The notes under the pieces are model-generated. The model saw only the letters and a program-made list of their open reading frames with translations. It was not told where the DNA came from and did not search any database. The translations under genes and the position numbers were made by a program. Of a stretch of 64,000 nucleotides of DNA, positions 7,827 to 15,781 are shown one piece after another; the stretch's first letter is position 1; each line of letters begins with the position of its first letter. This DNA comes from Paraburkholderia atlantica (lineage in GTDB: Bacteria > Pseudomonadota > Gammaproteobacteria > Burkholderiales > Burkholderiaceae), in contig NZ_WHNQ01000012.1 in assembly GCF_009362785.1 (NCBI RefSeq), positions 1-64,000 on the forward strand, written 5' to 3'.

Positions 7827-9419
7827 ATGCTTGACGCCAATCTCAAGACTCAACTGAAGTCGTATCTCGAAAAAGTTAGCAGGCCTATCGAGCTCGTCGC
7901 ATCGATCGACGACAGCGCGAAGTCGCAGGAGCTGCTGGCCCTGCTGAACGACATCGCGACTCTGTCGGAGCGCGTGACGGTGATCGAGCGTCGCGGCGAC
8001 GACGAGCGCAAGCCGTCGTTTTCGATCGGCGAAGCGGGCAAGGAAGCGGGCATTCGTTTCGCCGGCATTCCGATGGGGCATGAATTCACGTCGCTCGTCC
8101 TCGCACTGCTGCAGGTCGGCGGCCATCCGGTCAAACTCGACGATGCGGTGATCGAACAGATTCGCAGCCTCGACGGCGACTATCAATTCGAAACGTATTT
8201 CTCGCTGTCGTGCCAGAACTGCCCGGAAGTCGTGCAGGCGCTGAATGTGATGGCGCTGATCAATCCACGCATCCGTCACGTCGCGATCGACGGCGCGCTG
8301 TTCCAGAACGAAGTCGAAGCGCGCCAGATCATGGCGGTACCGACGATGTTCCTGAACGGCGAAACCTTCGGCCAGGGCCGCAGCGGCGTGAAGGAAATCC
8401 TCGCGAAGCTCGACACCAACGCCGGTGCGCGCGCCGCGAAGGAACTGGAAAAGAAGCCGGTGTTCGATACGCTGATCGTCGGCGGCGGCCCGGCGGGCGC
8501 TGCGGCGGCGATCTACTCGGCACGCAAGGGCATTGCAACTGGCGTCGTGGCAGAGCGTTTCGGCGGCCAGGTGCTCGATACGTTGGCGATCGAAAACTTC
8601 GTGTCGGTGACCGAAACCGAAGGACCGAAGTTCGCGACCGCGCTCGAACAGCACGTGAAGGCCTATGACGTCGACATCATGGACGTGCAGCGTGCCGAAG
8701 CGCTGATTCCGGGGCGCATCAACGAAGTGCGTCTGGCGAACGGCGCGGTGCTGAAGGCGAAGACGATCATCCTCGCGACGGGCGCGCGCTGGCGCGAAAT
8801 AAACGTGCCGGGCGAGCGCGAGTACCGCAATCATGGCGTCGCGTACTGCCCGCACTGCGATGGCCCGCTGTTCAAGGGCAAGCGCGTCGCGGTGATCGGC
8901 GGCGGCAACTCGGGCGTCGAAGCGGCGATCGACCTCGCGGGTATCGTGCGCGAAGTAACGCTGCTCGAATTCGGCGCGACGCTGCGTGCCGACGAAGTGC
9001 TGCAACGTAAGCTGCGCAGCCTGCCGAACGTGACGATCGTCACGCAGGCGCAGACCACGGAAATCACCGGCGACGGCAAGAAGGTCAACGGTCTGGTCTA
9101 CAAGGACCTCGCTTCGGGCGAAGTGAAGAACGTCGAACTCGAAGGCGTGTTCGTGCAGATCGGTCTCGTGCCGAACACCGAATGGCTGAAGGGCACGGTC
9201 GAACTGTCGAAGCATGGCGAGATCGTCGTCGATGCGCGTGGCGCGACGTCGGTGCCGGGCGTGTTCGCCGCCGGCGACGTGACCACGGTGCCGTTCAAGC
9301 AGATCGTAATCGCGGTGGGCGAAGGCGCGAAGGCATCGCTGTCCGCGTTCGATCACCTGATCCGCCATAGCGAAGAAGTCGCGGCGGTCAGCGAAGCGGA
9401 AGCCGAAGCAGCGGTTTGA
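7827..9419 (+). CDS. ahpF: Alkyl hydroperoxide reductase subunit F (NADH-dependent)
   Basis: 530 residues. The tandem thioredoxin-fold N-terminus carries the CxxC SCQNCPE (about residue 130), which passes electrons to AhpC. Then come the FAD-binding GGGPAG (about 215-220), the redox-active CPHC in VAYCPHCDGPLF (about 345), the NADH-binding GGGNSG and the closing FAD motif GVFAAGDVT. Electrons flow from NADH through FAD and the two disulfide centres to AhpC. The 174-base gap after ahpC is long for a tight operon but contains no convincing terminator. Confidence 0.97.
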   Translation: MLDANLKTQLKSYLEKVSRPIELVASIDDSAKSQELLALLNDIATLSERVTVIERRGDDERKPSFSIGEAGKEAGIRFAGIPMGHEFTSLVLALLQVGGHPVKLDDAVIEQIRSLDGDYQFETYFSLSCQNCPEVVQALNVMALINPRIRHVAIDGALFQNEVEARQIMAVPTMFLNGETFGQGRSGVKEILAKLDTNAGARAAKELEKKPVFDTLIVGGGPAGAAAAIYSARKGIATGVVAERFGGQVLDTLAIENFVSVTETEGPKFATALEQHVKAYDVDIMDVQRAEALIPGRINEVRLANGAVLKAKTIILATGARWREINVPGEREYRNHGVAYCPHCDGPLFKGKRVAVIGGGNSGVEAAIDLAGIVREVTLLEFGATLRADEVLQRKLRSLPNVTIVTQAQTTEITGDGKKVNGLVYKDLASGEVKNVELEGVFVQIGLVPNTEWLKGTVELSKHGEIVVDARGATSVPGVFAAGDVTTVPFKQIVIAVGEGAKASLSAFDHLIRHSEEVAAVSEAEAEAAV

Positions 9420-9438
9420 TTCGGTCGATCAGTCACCC

Positions 9439-9466
9439 AAACGGCGGCCCGCGGGCCGCCGTTTTA
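9439..9466 (+). terminator. Rho-independent terminator after ahpF
   Basis: The stem ACGGCGGCCC/GGGCCGCCGT is a near-perfect GC-rich hairpin followed by TTTTAGTTT, 20 bases after the ahpF stop. Confidence 0.85.
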
Positions 9467-9477
9467 GTTTGCGCACG

Positions 9478-9508
9478 AAAAAAGACCCGCTGCATGCGGG
9501 CCTTTTTC
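9478..9508. terminator. Bidirectional terminator between ahpF and doxX-like gene
   Basis: AAAAAAGACCCGC and GCGGGCCTTTTT enclose a short TGCAT loop. The A-run and T-run on either side let it work on both strands. It separates the ahpF transcript from the convergent DoxX gene. Confidence 0.8.
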
Positions 9509-9529
9509 GTTAGAGCACGGAAATCGGTC

Positions 9530-9943
9530 TCAACGCCGGTCGAACGAATACTTGCCCGGACCGGTCACGCACAACAACAGCAAGCCGCCGATGATGCCGA
9601 TGTTCTTGTAGAAATGAATCATGTTGTCGTACTGCATCGCGCCCGTCATGTTCCAGTAGTGATGGCCGATGAACGCGGTGCCGAGCGTATACAGCGCAAG
9701 CAGCAGCGCCAGCGGGCGCGTGAAGAAACCCACCAGCAGCGCGACGCCCACGACCAGTTCCATCACCACCGCGATAACAGCCGACAACTCCGGCACGGGC
9801 GCGCCGGTCGACGTCATATAAGCGACGGTGCCGGAAAAGCCGGTCAGCTTCGACCAGCCGAACATCACGAACAGCACCATCAGCAGGATTCGAGCGACGA
9901 GAACGACGGCGTCTTTCTGGTTTTCAAACAGCGTGTAGCGCAT
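9530..9943 (-). CDS. DoxX family membrane protein
   Basis: 137 residues with four hydrophobic helices: VLVARILLMVLFVMFGWSKL, VIAVVMELVVGVALLVGF, LALLLALYTLGTAFIGHHYW and NIGIIGGLLLLCV. This is the DoxX/YphA four-helix family. Some members are subunits of thiosulfate:quinone oxidoreductase, while most bacterial ones are linked to redox stress. Here it lies between ahpCF and a pirin gene, which fits an oxidative-stress role but does not prove one. A GGGAAA site precedes the ATG at 9943. Confidence 0.87.
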   Translation of the reverse strand: MRYTLFENQKDAVVLVARILLMVLFVMFGWSKLTGFSGTVAYMTSTGAPVPELSAVIAVVMELVVGVALLVGFFTRPLALLLALYTLGTAFIGHHYWNMTGAMQYDNMIHFYKNIGIIGGLLLLCVTGPGKYSFDRR

Positions 9944-10041
9944 GATTTTTTCCCGTTGGGGTAGAGGGTTGAAGCTCGCTGGAAATCGTCGTCCAGCGAG
10001 CCACGTTCAAGATAGAGTCATTAGCGGCGCAAGCGAAGCGC

Positions 10042-10767
10042 TTATGCCCACAACGCCGAGGTTTCGATGTTGCGCAGGTCGAACACGAGCACTTCCGCGT
10101 CGCGGCCCTGAGTGAACGTCAGCGCTTCTTCGCCACGCACCCGCGCGCCATCACCCTCGCCAAGCTCGACGCCATTCACCGTGACGCTGCCGCGCGCCAC
10201 ATGAACATACGCATAACGATCCTTCGCGAGTTCGAGCCGCGCGGTTTCGTCGCCGTTGAAAAGACCCGCATACACACGTGCGTCCTGTTGCAACTGCAGC
10301 GAACCGTTGGCACCGTCCGGCGACAGCACCAGCCGCAGCACACCGCGCTTGTCGGCCGCGCCGAAGTGCTGTTGCTGATAGCGCGGCTTCGTGCCTTGCT
10401 CGGCCGGCGCGATCCAGATCTGCAGGAAGTGCACCGGCTCGCTCTTCGAATGGTTGTATTCGCTGTGCGCCACGCCGGTACCTGCGCTCATCAGCTGGAT
10501 GTCGCCCGGCACGATCACCGAGCCCGTGCCCATCGTGTCCTTGTGTTCGAGAGCGCCTTCGAGAACATACGAAAAGATCTCCATGTCGCGATGCGGATGC
10601 TTGCCGAAGCCTTGCGCCGGCGCCACACGGTCGTCGTTGATCACGAGCAGGTCGGAAAAGCCGTTCTGCTTCGGATCGTGGTAGTGCGCGAACGAAAACG
10701 TATGGCGCGAGCTGAGCCAGCCGTGTTCCGCGCGGCCACGTTGGTTGGCGTGTCTGATTTCGAGCAT
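10042..10767 (-). CDS. Pirin family protein (quercetin-dioxygenase-like cupin)
   Basis: 241 residues of the YhhW-type pirin bicupin. The metal-binding cupin motif shows in GFGKHPHRDMEIFSYVLEGALEHKD, with the distal His in GTGVAHSEYNHS. Members bind Fe(II) and some cleave quercetin. The start at 10767 (MLEIRHAN) follows AAGGAG; an upstream ATG adds 26 unlike residues. The gene diverges from the LysR regulator at 10906, and its leader lies in their shared 138-base gap, so regulation by that LysR protein is likely. Confidence 0.9.
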   Translation of the reverse strand: MLEIRHANQRGRAEHGWLSSRHTFSFAHYHDPKQNGFSDLLVINDDRVAPAQGFGKHPHRDMEIFSYVLEGALEHKDTMGTGSVIVPGDIQLMSAGTGVAHSEYNHSKSEPVHFLQIWIAPAEQGTKPRYQQQHFGAADKRGVLRLVLSPDGANGSLQLQQDARVYAGLFNGDETARLELAKDRYAYVHVARGSVTVNGVELGEGDGARVRGEEALTFTQGRDAEVLVFDLRNIETSALWA

Positions 10768-10905
10768 GCTGTTTTCTCCTTGAGTTTTGTCGTCTGATCC
10801 GGGCCAGATGTTTGGCTGCGATCGATGAATGACAGTGTAGGTCAATCCGGACGGTTATAATCATTGTAAAAACGGAAACACTGTCGCATTGGAGTGGACA
10901 ATACG

Positions 10906-11817
10906 ATGCAACTCGATGACATGCGGATCTTCGTCGCGACCGTCGACGCCCACAATTTCACCGCCGCGGCAAACCGGCTGTCGCTGTCGAAACAGTTCGT
11001 GAGCCGCCGTGTGATGGCGCTCGAAGAGGCGCTCGGCGTGCAATTGCTGATTCGCAATACGCGCAAGCTGGCGGTGACCGATCTGGGCCAGGAGTTCTAT
11101 GAGCGGGCGAAGCGCATCCTCGGCGAGGTCGAGGACGCCGAGCAGGCGATGTCGCTGCGCCGTGCCGGGCCGCGCGGGCTGCTACGCGTGAGCGCGCCGA
11201 TGTCGTTCGGCATGACGCATCTGTCGCCGCTGGTCGCCGCGTTTCTGCGCGAGCATCGCGACGTGCGCTTCGATATGGAACTGAGCGACCGCGCGGTCGA
11301 TGTGGTCGGCGAGGGCTTCGACATGGCGATCCGCATCGGCACGCTGGCGGATTCGTCGCTGATCGCGCAGAAGCTGATCGATGTGAGGATGATTGCGTGC
11401 TGCAGCCCCGGTTATCTGCGGCGGCGTGGCAGCCCGGCTGTGCCGGCCGATCTCGCGAATCACGATTGTCTGCTGTACGGCCACGGCGGCGCGGTGAGCT
11501 GGGAGTTTCGCGTCGACGGCGCGGTGAAGAGCGTCGAGGTGCGCGGGCCGTTGCGGGCCAATAACGGCGAGCTGATTCGCGATTCGGCCGTCGCGGGACT
11601 GGGAATCGTTCGGCTGCCCGATTTCATCGTCGCCGATGCGCTCGCCAGCGGACAGCTCGTGCCCGTGCTCGAAGCGTTCCTGCCATCGGCGACGGGCGTC
11701 TATGCCGTCTATCCGCAGCATCGGCAAAGCTCGGTCACGATCCGGGCATTCGTCGAGTTTCTGCGCAAGCATTTGAGGAAGAAGCTCGCGGTCGAATCGC
11801 GGACGCCCGTCGGCTGA
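10906..11817 (+). CDS. LysR family transcriptional regulator (divergent from pirin gene)
   Basis: 303 residues. The N-terminal winged helix-turn-helix reads MRIFVATVDAHNFTAAANRLS, SKQFVSRRVMALEEALGVQLL and RNTRKLAVTDLGQEFYERA. The C-terminal periplasmic-binding-protein-like effector domain has the CrgA/AaeR flavour (LSDRAVDVVGEGFDMAIRIG). Start codons at 10894 (GTG) and 10906 (ATG) are both possible; GGAG at 10891 fits the ATG. It probably regulates the divergent pirin gene, and perhaps doxX beyond it. The effector is unknown. Confidence 0.9.
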   Translation: MQLDDMRIFVATVDAHNFTAAANRLSLSKQFVSRRVMALEEALGVQLLIRNTRKLAVTDLGQEFYERAKRILGEVEDAEQAMSLRRAGPRGLLRVSAPMSFGMTHLSPLVAAFLREHRDVRFDMELSDRAVDVVGEGFDMAIRIGTLADSSLIAQKLIDVRMIACCSPGYLRRRGSPAVPADLANHDCLLYGHGGAVSWEFRVDGAVKSVEVRGPLRANNGELIRDSAVAGLGIVRLPDFIVADALASGQLVPVLEAFLPSATGVYAVYPQHRQSSVTIRAFVEFLRKHLRKKLAVESRTPVG

Positions 11818-11832
11818 ATCCGCTAAACCCCC

Positions 11833-12849
11833 TCAACCGTCGCGGAAGATGAAGCTGTACGCGCTCAACGCCGGCACGCCGCCCAGGTGCGCATACAGCA
11901 CGCGCGAGCCGGCCGGAAATTCGCCGTTGCGCACCTTGTCGATCATGCCGTGCATCGACTTGCCCTCGTACACCGGATCGGTCAGCATGCCTTCGAGCCG
12001 CGCGCACAGACGGATCGCCTCGAGCGTGCCGTCGTTGGGCAGACCGTATTCCGGGCCGCCGTAGCGCTCGTCGAGCACGATGTCCTTCGCGGTGATGTCG
12101 CGGCCCAGCTCGACGCTTTCGGCGGTCCGCTTCGCGATGCGCGTGATCTGCTCACGCGTCTGCGCCGGTTTCGCCGAGGCGTCGATGCCGATCACCCGAT
12201 CGGCGCGGCCGTCGGCGGCGAAACCGACGACCATGCCCGCCTGGGTGCTGCCCGTCACCGAGCACACGACGATGTAGTCGAATTTGAAGCCCAATTCGGC
12301 TTCCTGCTGGCGCACCTCTTCCGCGAAGCCGACGAAGCCGAGTCCACCGAGCGGATGATCCGAGCAGCCGGCCGGAATCGCATACGGCTTGCCGCCGGCA
12401 GCGCGCACGCTGTCGAGCGCGTCTTCCCAGCTCTTGCGAAAGCCGATGTCGAAGCCGTCCGGCACGAGCCGCACGTCGGCGCCCATCATGCGCGACATCT
12501 GGATGTTGCCGACGCGGTCGTACACCGCGTCCGAGTAGTTGACCCAGTTCTCCTGCACGAGCACGCATTTCAGGCCCAGATGCGCGGCAACCGCCGCGAC
12601 CTGGCGCGTCTGGTTCGACTGGATGCCACCGATCGACACGAGCGTGTCGCAGCCCTGCGCGAGCGCGTCAGGGATCAGATATTCGAGCTTGCGGGTCTTG
12701 TTGCCGCCGAACGCGAGGCCGCTATTGCAGTCCTCGCGCTTGGCATAAAGCTTGACCTTGCCGCCGAGATGCTCGCTCAGACGGTTGAGCGGCTGGATCG
12801 GCGTGGGCCCGAAGGTGAGCGAGTAGCGGGGGAATCGTTGCAGGTTCAT
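11833..12849 (-). CDS. acdS: 1-aminocyclopropane-1-carboxylate (ACC) deaminase
   Basis: 338 residues, the standard AcdS length. The PLP lysine is Lys51 in GGNKTRK, and Ser78 lies in GGIQSNQTR. Glu295 (in DPVYEG) and Leu322 (in YAHLGG) are the two residues generally used to separate true ACC deaminase from D-cysteine desulfhydrase, and both are present. The enzyme opens the ACC ring to 2-oxobutyrate and ammonia, which lowers ethylene in colonised plants. It diverges from an Lrp-type regulator, the known acdS/acdR arrangement. Confidence 0.96.
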   Translation of the reverse strand: MNLQRFPRYSLTFGPTPIQPLNRLSEHLGGKVKLYAKREDCNSGLAFGGNKTRKLEYLIPDALAQGCDTLVSIGGIQSNQTRQVAAVAAHLGLKCVLVQENWVNYSDAVYDRVGNIQMSRMMGADVRLVPDGFDIGFRKSWEDALDSVRAAGGKPYAIPAGCSDHPLGGLGFVGFAEEVRQQEAELGFKFDYIVVCSVTGSTQAGMVVGFAADGRADRVIGIDASAKPAQTREQITRIAKRTAESVELGRDITAKDIVLDERYGGPEYGLPNDGTLEAIRLCARLEGMLTDPVYEGKSMHGMIDKVRNGEFPAGSRVLYAHLGGVPALSAYSFIFRDG

Positions 12850-12914
12850 CGCGGCTCCGTGGTGAGTGATTTGCGTGCGTTCATGTTAGAAAAAACAGCC
12901 AGAAATGAGCTTGC

Positions 12915-12941
12915 GAAAAAAATCGCTCGGACGTATTTTTC
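12915..12941. promoter_or_regulatory. AT-rich inverted repeat between acdS and acdR (possible Lrp-type site)
   Basis: GAAAAA and TTTTTC flank 15 bases in an unusually AT-rich tract of the 139-base divergent gap. Lrp-family proteins bind such A/T-rich dyads. The site is placed to control both genes. Assignment to AcdR is inferred from position. Confidence 0.5.
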
Positions 12942-12988
12942 AAAATCAACAGAGGTCTGGCCCATAAGAAAACTTCGTAGACACGGCT

Positions 12989-13495
12989 ATGAACGCAACT
13001 AAAGTTCGCGAGGGTTCAAAACCATCCGATCCCCACCACACGCTCGATCGCATCGATCGCGCGATCCTGCGGCAGTTGCAAACCGACGCGTCCATTTCGA
13101 ACGTGGCGCTCGCCGCGAAAGTGAAGCTGAGCGCGCCGGCGTGTTTGCGGCGCGTCGAACGCTTGAAAGAATCCGGGCTGATTCGCGGCGTGGTCGCGCT
13201 GCTCGATCCGAAGGCGGCGGGCGCGGGCATGCTGGTGATCATCGGCGTGGTGCTCGATCGCTCGACGCCCGAGTCGTTCGCCGAATTCGAAAAGGCCGCG
13301 CAGAAGGTGGCCGGCTGCATGGAGTGCCACGTGGTGACCGGCGAGTTCGACTATTTCATGGTGATCCGCACGCGCGACAGCGACAGCTTCAATCGTCTGC
13401 ACGCAGAGGAATTGCTGTATCTGCCGGGCGTGCGGCAGATCCGCTCGTTCATGGTGCTGAAGGAAATCCTGTCGACCACGAAATTTCCGCTGTAA
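12989..13495 (+). CDS. acdR: Lrp/AsnC family regulator of ACC deaminase
   Basis: 168 residues. The N-terminal AsnC helix-turn-helix reads LDRIDRAILRQLQTDASISNVALAAKVKLSAPACLRRVERLKESGLI. The C-terminal RAM/ligand-binding domain includes CMECHVVTGEFDYFMVIRTRD. Members work as dimers or octamers. Divergent orientation to acdS and the AT-rich dyad between them match the AcdR arrangement described in ACC-deaminase bacteria. A direct role is therefore probable though not shown here. Confidence 0.9.
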   Translation: MNATKVREGSKPSDPHHTLDRIDRAILRQLQTDASISNVALAAKVKLSAPACLRRVERLKESGLIRGVVALLDPKAAGAGMLVIIGVVLDRSTPESFAEFEKAAQKVAGCMECHVVTGEFDYFMVIRTRDSDSFNRLHAEELLYLPGVRQIRSFMVLKEILSTTKFPL

Positions 13496-13606
13496 GCCTC
13501 GCGGCCGCTCAACCGCGCAGCAGGCCGCAAAAACGCGCATGCTGTCATAAACGCTGTCCCCGCGCGACCAAGCTTCGGCGCACCCGCATCTGGCCCTGGC
13601 AGCACC

Positions 13607-13637
13607 GTGCCACGGCGGGCGAGCGCCGGCACTTTTT
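13607..13637 (+). terminator. Hairpin with T-run immediately before msrA
   Basis: GTGC-CA-CGGCG pairs with CGCCG-GCAC around a GGCGAG loop, leaving a two-base bulge, and is followed by TTTTT. It lies 112 bases after acdR and only 13 bases before the msrA start, overlapping the approach to its GGAG site. It can end the acdR transcript, or act as an attenuator in an msrA leader. Confidence 0.65.
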
Positions 13638-13650
13638 CGGAGCGACCATC

Positions 13651-14409
13651 ATGACTGGCAACAGACCGCAATCCCTTACATCGCTCGGCGGCAACTCGAA
13701 ACGCTCACGTGCGGCCGCGTTGTCGTTGCTGCTCGGCGCCGCTGCCTTCGCATTGCCGCTCGCGCAGCGCGTCGCGTTCTCGGCGGAGAACGCCGTCGTC
13801 ATCGCACCGCCCGCGCTCGACGAACCGCTCCCGGCCAGTACCGCGCACGAGGAAACCGCGGTACTGGCGGGCGGCTGCTTCTGGGGCGTCCAGGGCGTAT
13901 TCCAGCATGTGCGCGGTGTCACGCGGGCGGTGTCCGGCTACTCGGGCGGCTCACGCGACACCGCGCAGTACGAGACCGTCAGCGGCGGCGACACGGGGCA
14001 CGCCGAATCGGTGCAGGTTACCTTCGATCCGGGCAAGGTCACCTACGGCCAGTTGCTGCAGGTGTATTTCTCGGTGGTTCAGGACCCGACCGAGCTGAAT
14101 CGTCAGGGGCCCGACAGCGGTACGCAATACCGCTCCGCGATCTTTCCGCTGAACGACGCGCAGCGGCGCGTCGCGCAAAGCTATATCGCGCAGCTCGACA
14201 AGTCGCACGTGTTCCCCGCGCCGATCGTCACGAAGACGGAGCCGTACAAGGGCTTCTATCCGGCCGAGTCGTATCACCAGAACTATCTGACGTTGCATCC
14301 CGATTCGGCCTATATCGTGTTCAACGACATGCCGAAAATCGCCAACCTGAAGCGCCTGTTCCCCAGCCTGTATCGCGACAAACCGGTGCTCGTCCAGGCA
14401 GGGCAATAA
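13651..14409 (+). CDS. msrA: Peptide-methionine (S)-S-oxide reductase, exported or anchored form
   Basis: 252 residues. The N-terminus is basic (NSKRSRAAAL), then hydrophobic (LSLLLGAAAFALPLAQRVAF), which looks like a signal peptide or single anchor, so the enzyme probably acts in the periplasm. The MsrA core starts near residue 70 with the catalytic Cys in GGCFWG and continues with YSGG, GHAES, YFSVVQDPTELNRQGPD, GTQYRS and YHQNYL. It repairs oxidised methionine (S-sulfoxide) in proteins. A GGAG lies 9 bases before the ATG. An unusual hairpin sits directly upstream. Confidence 0.92.
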   Translation: MTGNRPQSLTSLGGNSKRSRAAALSLLLGAAAFALPLAQRVAFSAENAVVIAPPALDEPLPASTAHEETAVLAGGCFWGVQGVFQHVRGVTRAVSGYSGGSRDTAQYETVSGGDTGHAESVQVTFDPGKVTYGQLLQVYFSVVQDPTELNRQGPDSGTQYRSAIFPLNDAQRRVAQSYIAQLDKSHVFPAPIVTKTEPYKGFYPAESYHQNYLTLHPDSAYIVFNDMPKIANLKRLFPSLYRDKPVLVQAGQ

Positions 14410-14794
14410 CCGGCCGAACGGCGGCGCCCGCGGCGCCGCTGCCGCCTGACCGTCTTCGCGATACTCTTGTCAACGCGCTCGTCATCAATCTTCCACAGAC
14501 TTGGCGCATATCTTGCGAGGCCATGTCCCGTTGGCCATTGTCCGCGTCACCGCGACGCGCAAGGACTGTGCACAGTGGCCGCACGGCCGCGTGGGCCACG
14601 CGGGCTAGCCGCGCCTCGTGCGCATGGCGGCGCCTGCGTCATCGATTGGAAAAATTACACGCCGTAAGTAGCAGTGCGGCGGTCGTCCGTGCTTTTGGGT
14701 CCGCGCTGGGCCCCGGGCGAAAACCTAACTTCATCGCGACGAGCGGGATCGGAGGCTTCCGGTGTTGAACAGCCGTAGAAAGAAGCGGGGCGTC
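14410..14794. other. Gene-less stretch between msrA and the OmpV-like gene
   Basis: 385 bases with no convincing coding sequence. Shortly after the msrA stop lies a GC hairpin (CGGCGCC/GGCGCCG, near 14422-14438) without a T-run. The right part is less GC-rich (around 14645-14660) and probably holds the promoter of the porin gene; a loose TTGGAA-N17-TAGCAG match is too weak to call. Nothing else stands out. Confidence 0.4.
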
Positions 14795-15661
14795 ATGCCT
14801 CGTCATAAACAAACCGGCATCGCGGCGAGTTCGCTCCTCGCCGCGACCTTGGGTGCGATGGCCTGCGTGCCGGGTGCGGTCTTCGCGCAGACGCCGTCGC
14901 CGCTCGGCGAATGGCAATATTCGGTGGGTATTCCGCTGCAGAAGATGTGGCAGCCGAACATTCCCGACTGGCAATTGCGCTTCGGCGTGGCCACGTCGTT
15001 CCAGCCGCGCTTCGAGGGCTCGGACCGCTATCACCTGGTGGCCGGTCCGAGCATCGACGTGCGTTACAAGGATCTGCTCTTTCTGTCGAGCGGCGAAGGC
15101 TTCGGCGTGAATTTCGCGCAGGGCGAGAACTGGCGCATGAGTCTGGCCGCGGTCTACGATCTCGGGCGGCGCGCCCAGGACGATCCGCAAGAACTCAACG
15201 GGCTCGGCAACATCAACCCGGCGGTGGGTCTGAAGCTCTCGGGCGAGTACGTCGTGTCGAAGGATTTTCCGCTGGTGCTGCGCGCCGATATCCGCCGTTA
15301 TTTCGGCGGATCGAACGGCTGGATCGGCGATCTCGGCGCCTATATGCCGATGCCCGGCAGCACCAGGCAGTTCTTCTGGTTCGCCGGCCCGAACGTGGTG
15401 CTCGCGGACTCCAAGTACATGAACAGCTGGTTCGGCGTCAATCAGGAGCAGGCCGCGCACTCGCAGTATCCGCAGTACCACGCGAGCGCGGGCTTCAAGT
15501 CGGTGGGCTTCGGTGTCAGCGCGATCTGGCTGTTCAGCAAGCACTGGTTCGCGACCGCCGACGGCGCGTTCGAGCAGCTCGTCGGCAGCGCGGGCAACAG
15601 TCCGATCACGCGCAGCCGCGCGACAGGTGTCGCCGACGTGTCGATCAACTACCGGTTCTGA
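14795..15661 (+). CDS. MipA/OmpV family outer-membrane protein
   Basis: 288 residues. A signal peptide (SSLLAATLGAMACVPGAVFAQ, cleavage about residue 31) precedes a beta-barrel ending in the terminal aromatic SINYRF, the outer-membrane assembly signal. Family features include FGVATSFQPRFEGSDRYHL and GPSIDVRYKDLLFLSSGEGFGVNF. MipA/OmpV proteins are linked to murein-hydrolase scaffolds and to stress or solute permeation. The ATG at 14795 follows AAGCGGGG; a TTG at 14762 is possible but less likely. The catalase gene follows 120 bases later. Confidence 0.88.
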   Translation: MPRHKQTGIAASSLLAATLGAMACVPGAVFAQTPSPLGEWQYSVGIPLQKMWQPNIPDWQLRFGVATSFQPRFEGSDRYHLVAGPSIDVRYKDLLFLSSGEGFGVNFAQGENWRMSLAAVYDLGRRAQDDPQELNGLGNINPAVGLKLSGEYVVSKDFPLVLRADIRRYFGGSNGWIGDLGAYMPMPGSTRQFFWFAGPNVVLADSKYMNSWFGVNQEQAAHSQYPQYHASAGFKSVGFGVSAIWLFSKHWFATADGAFEQLVGSAGNSPITRSRATGVADVSINYRF

Positions 15662-15781
15662 CGTGACGCCGCCGCGCAGTCATTTGCGCGATGACTTCGT
15701 GGGTATAGCCCTTGCTGACTCCGTGATCGCGCGCCGCGACCTCTTCGTCGCCGCGCGCCCGAACACAAGGAGTCGATCCCC

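Noticed and set aside
7809..9368. 519-codon minus-strand frame over ahpF
   Set aside because: Shadow of ahpF; no ribosome binding site and no protein-like pattern.
14422..14438. GC hairpin after msrA as a terminator
   Set aside because: The stem is short and there is no T-run on either side.
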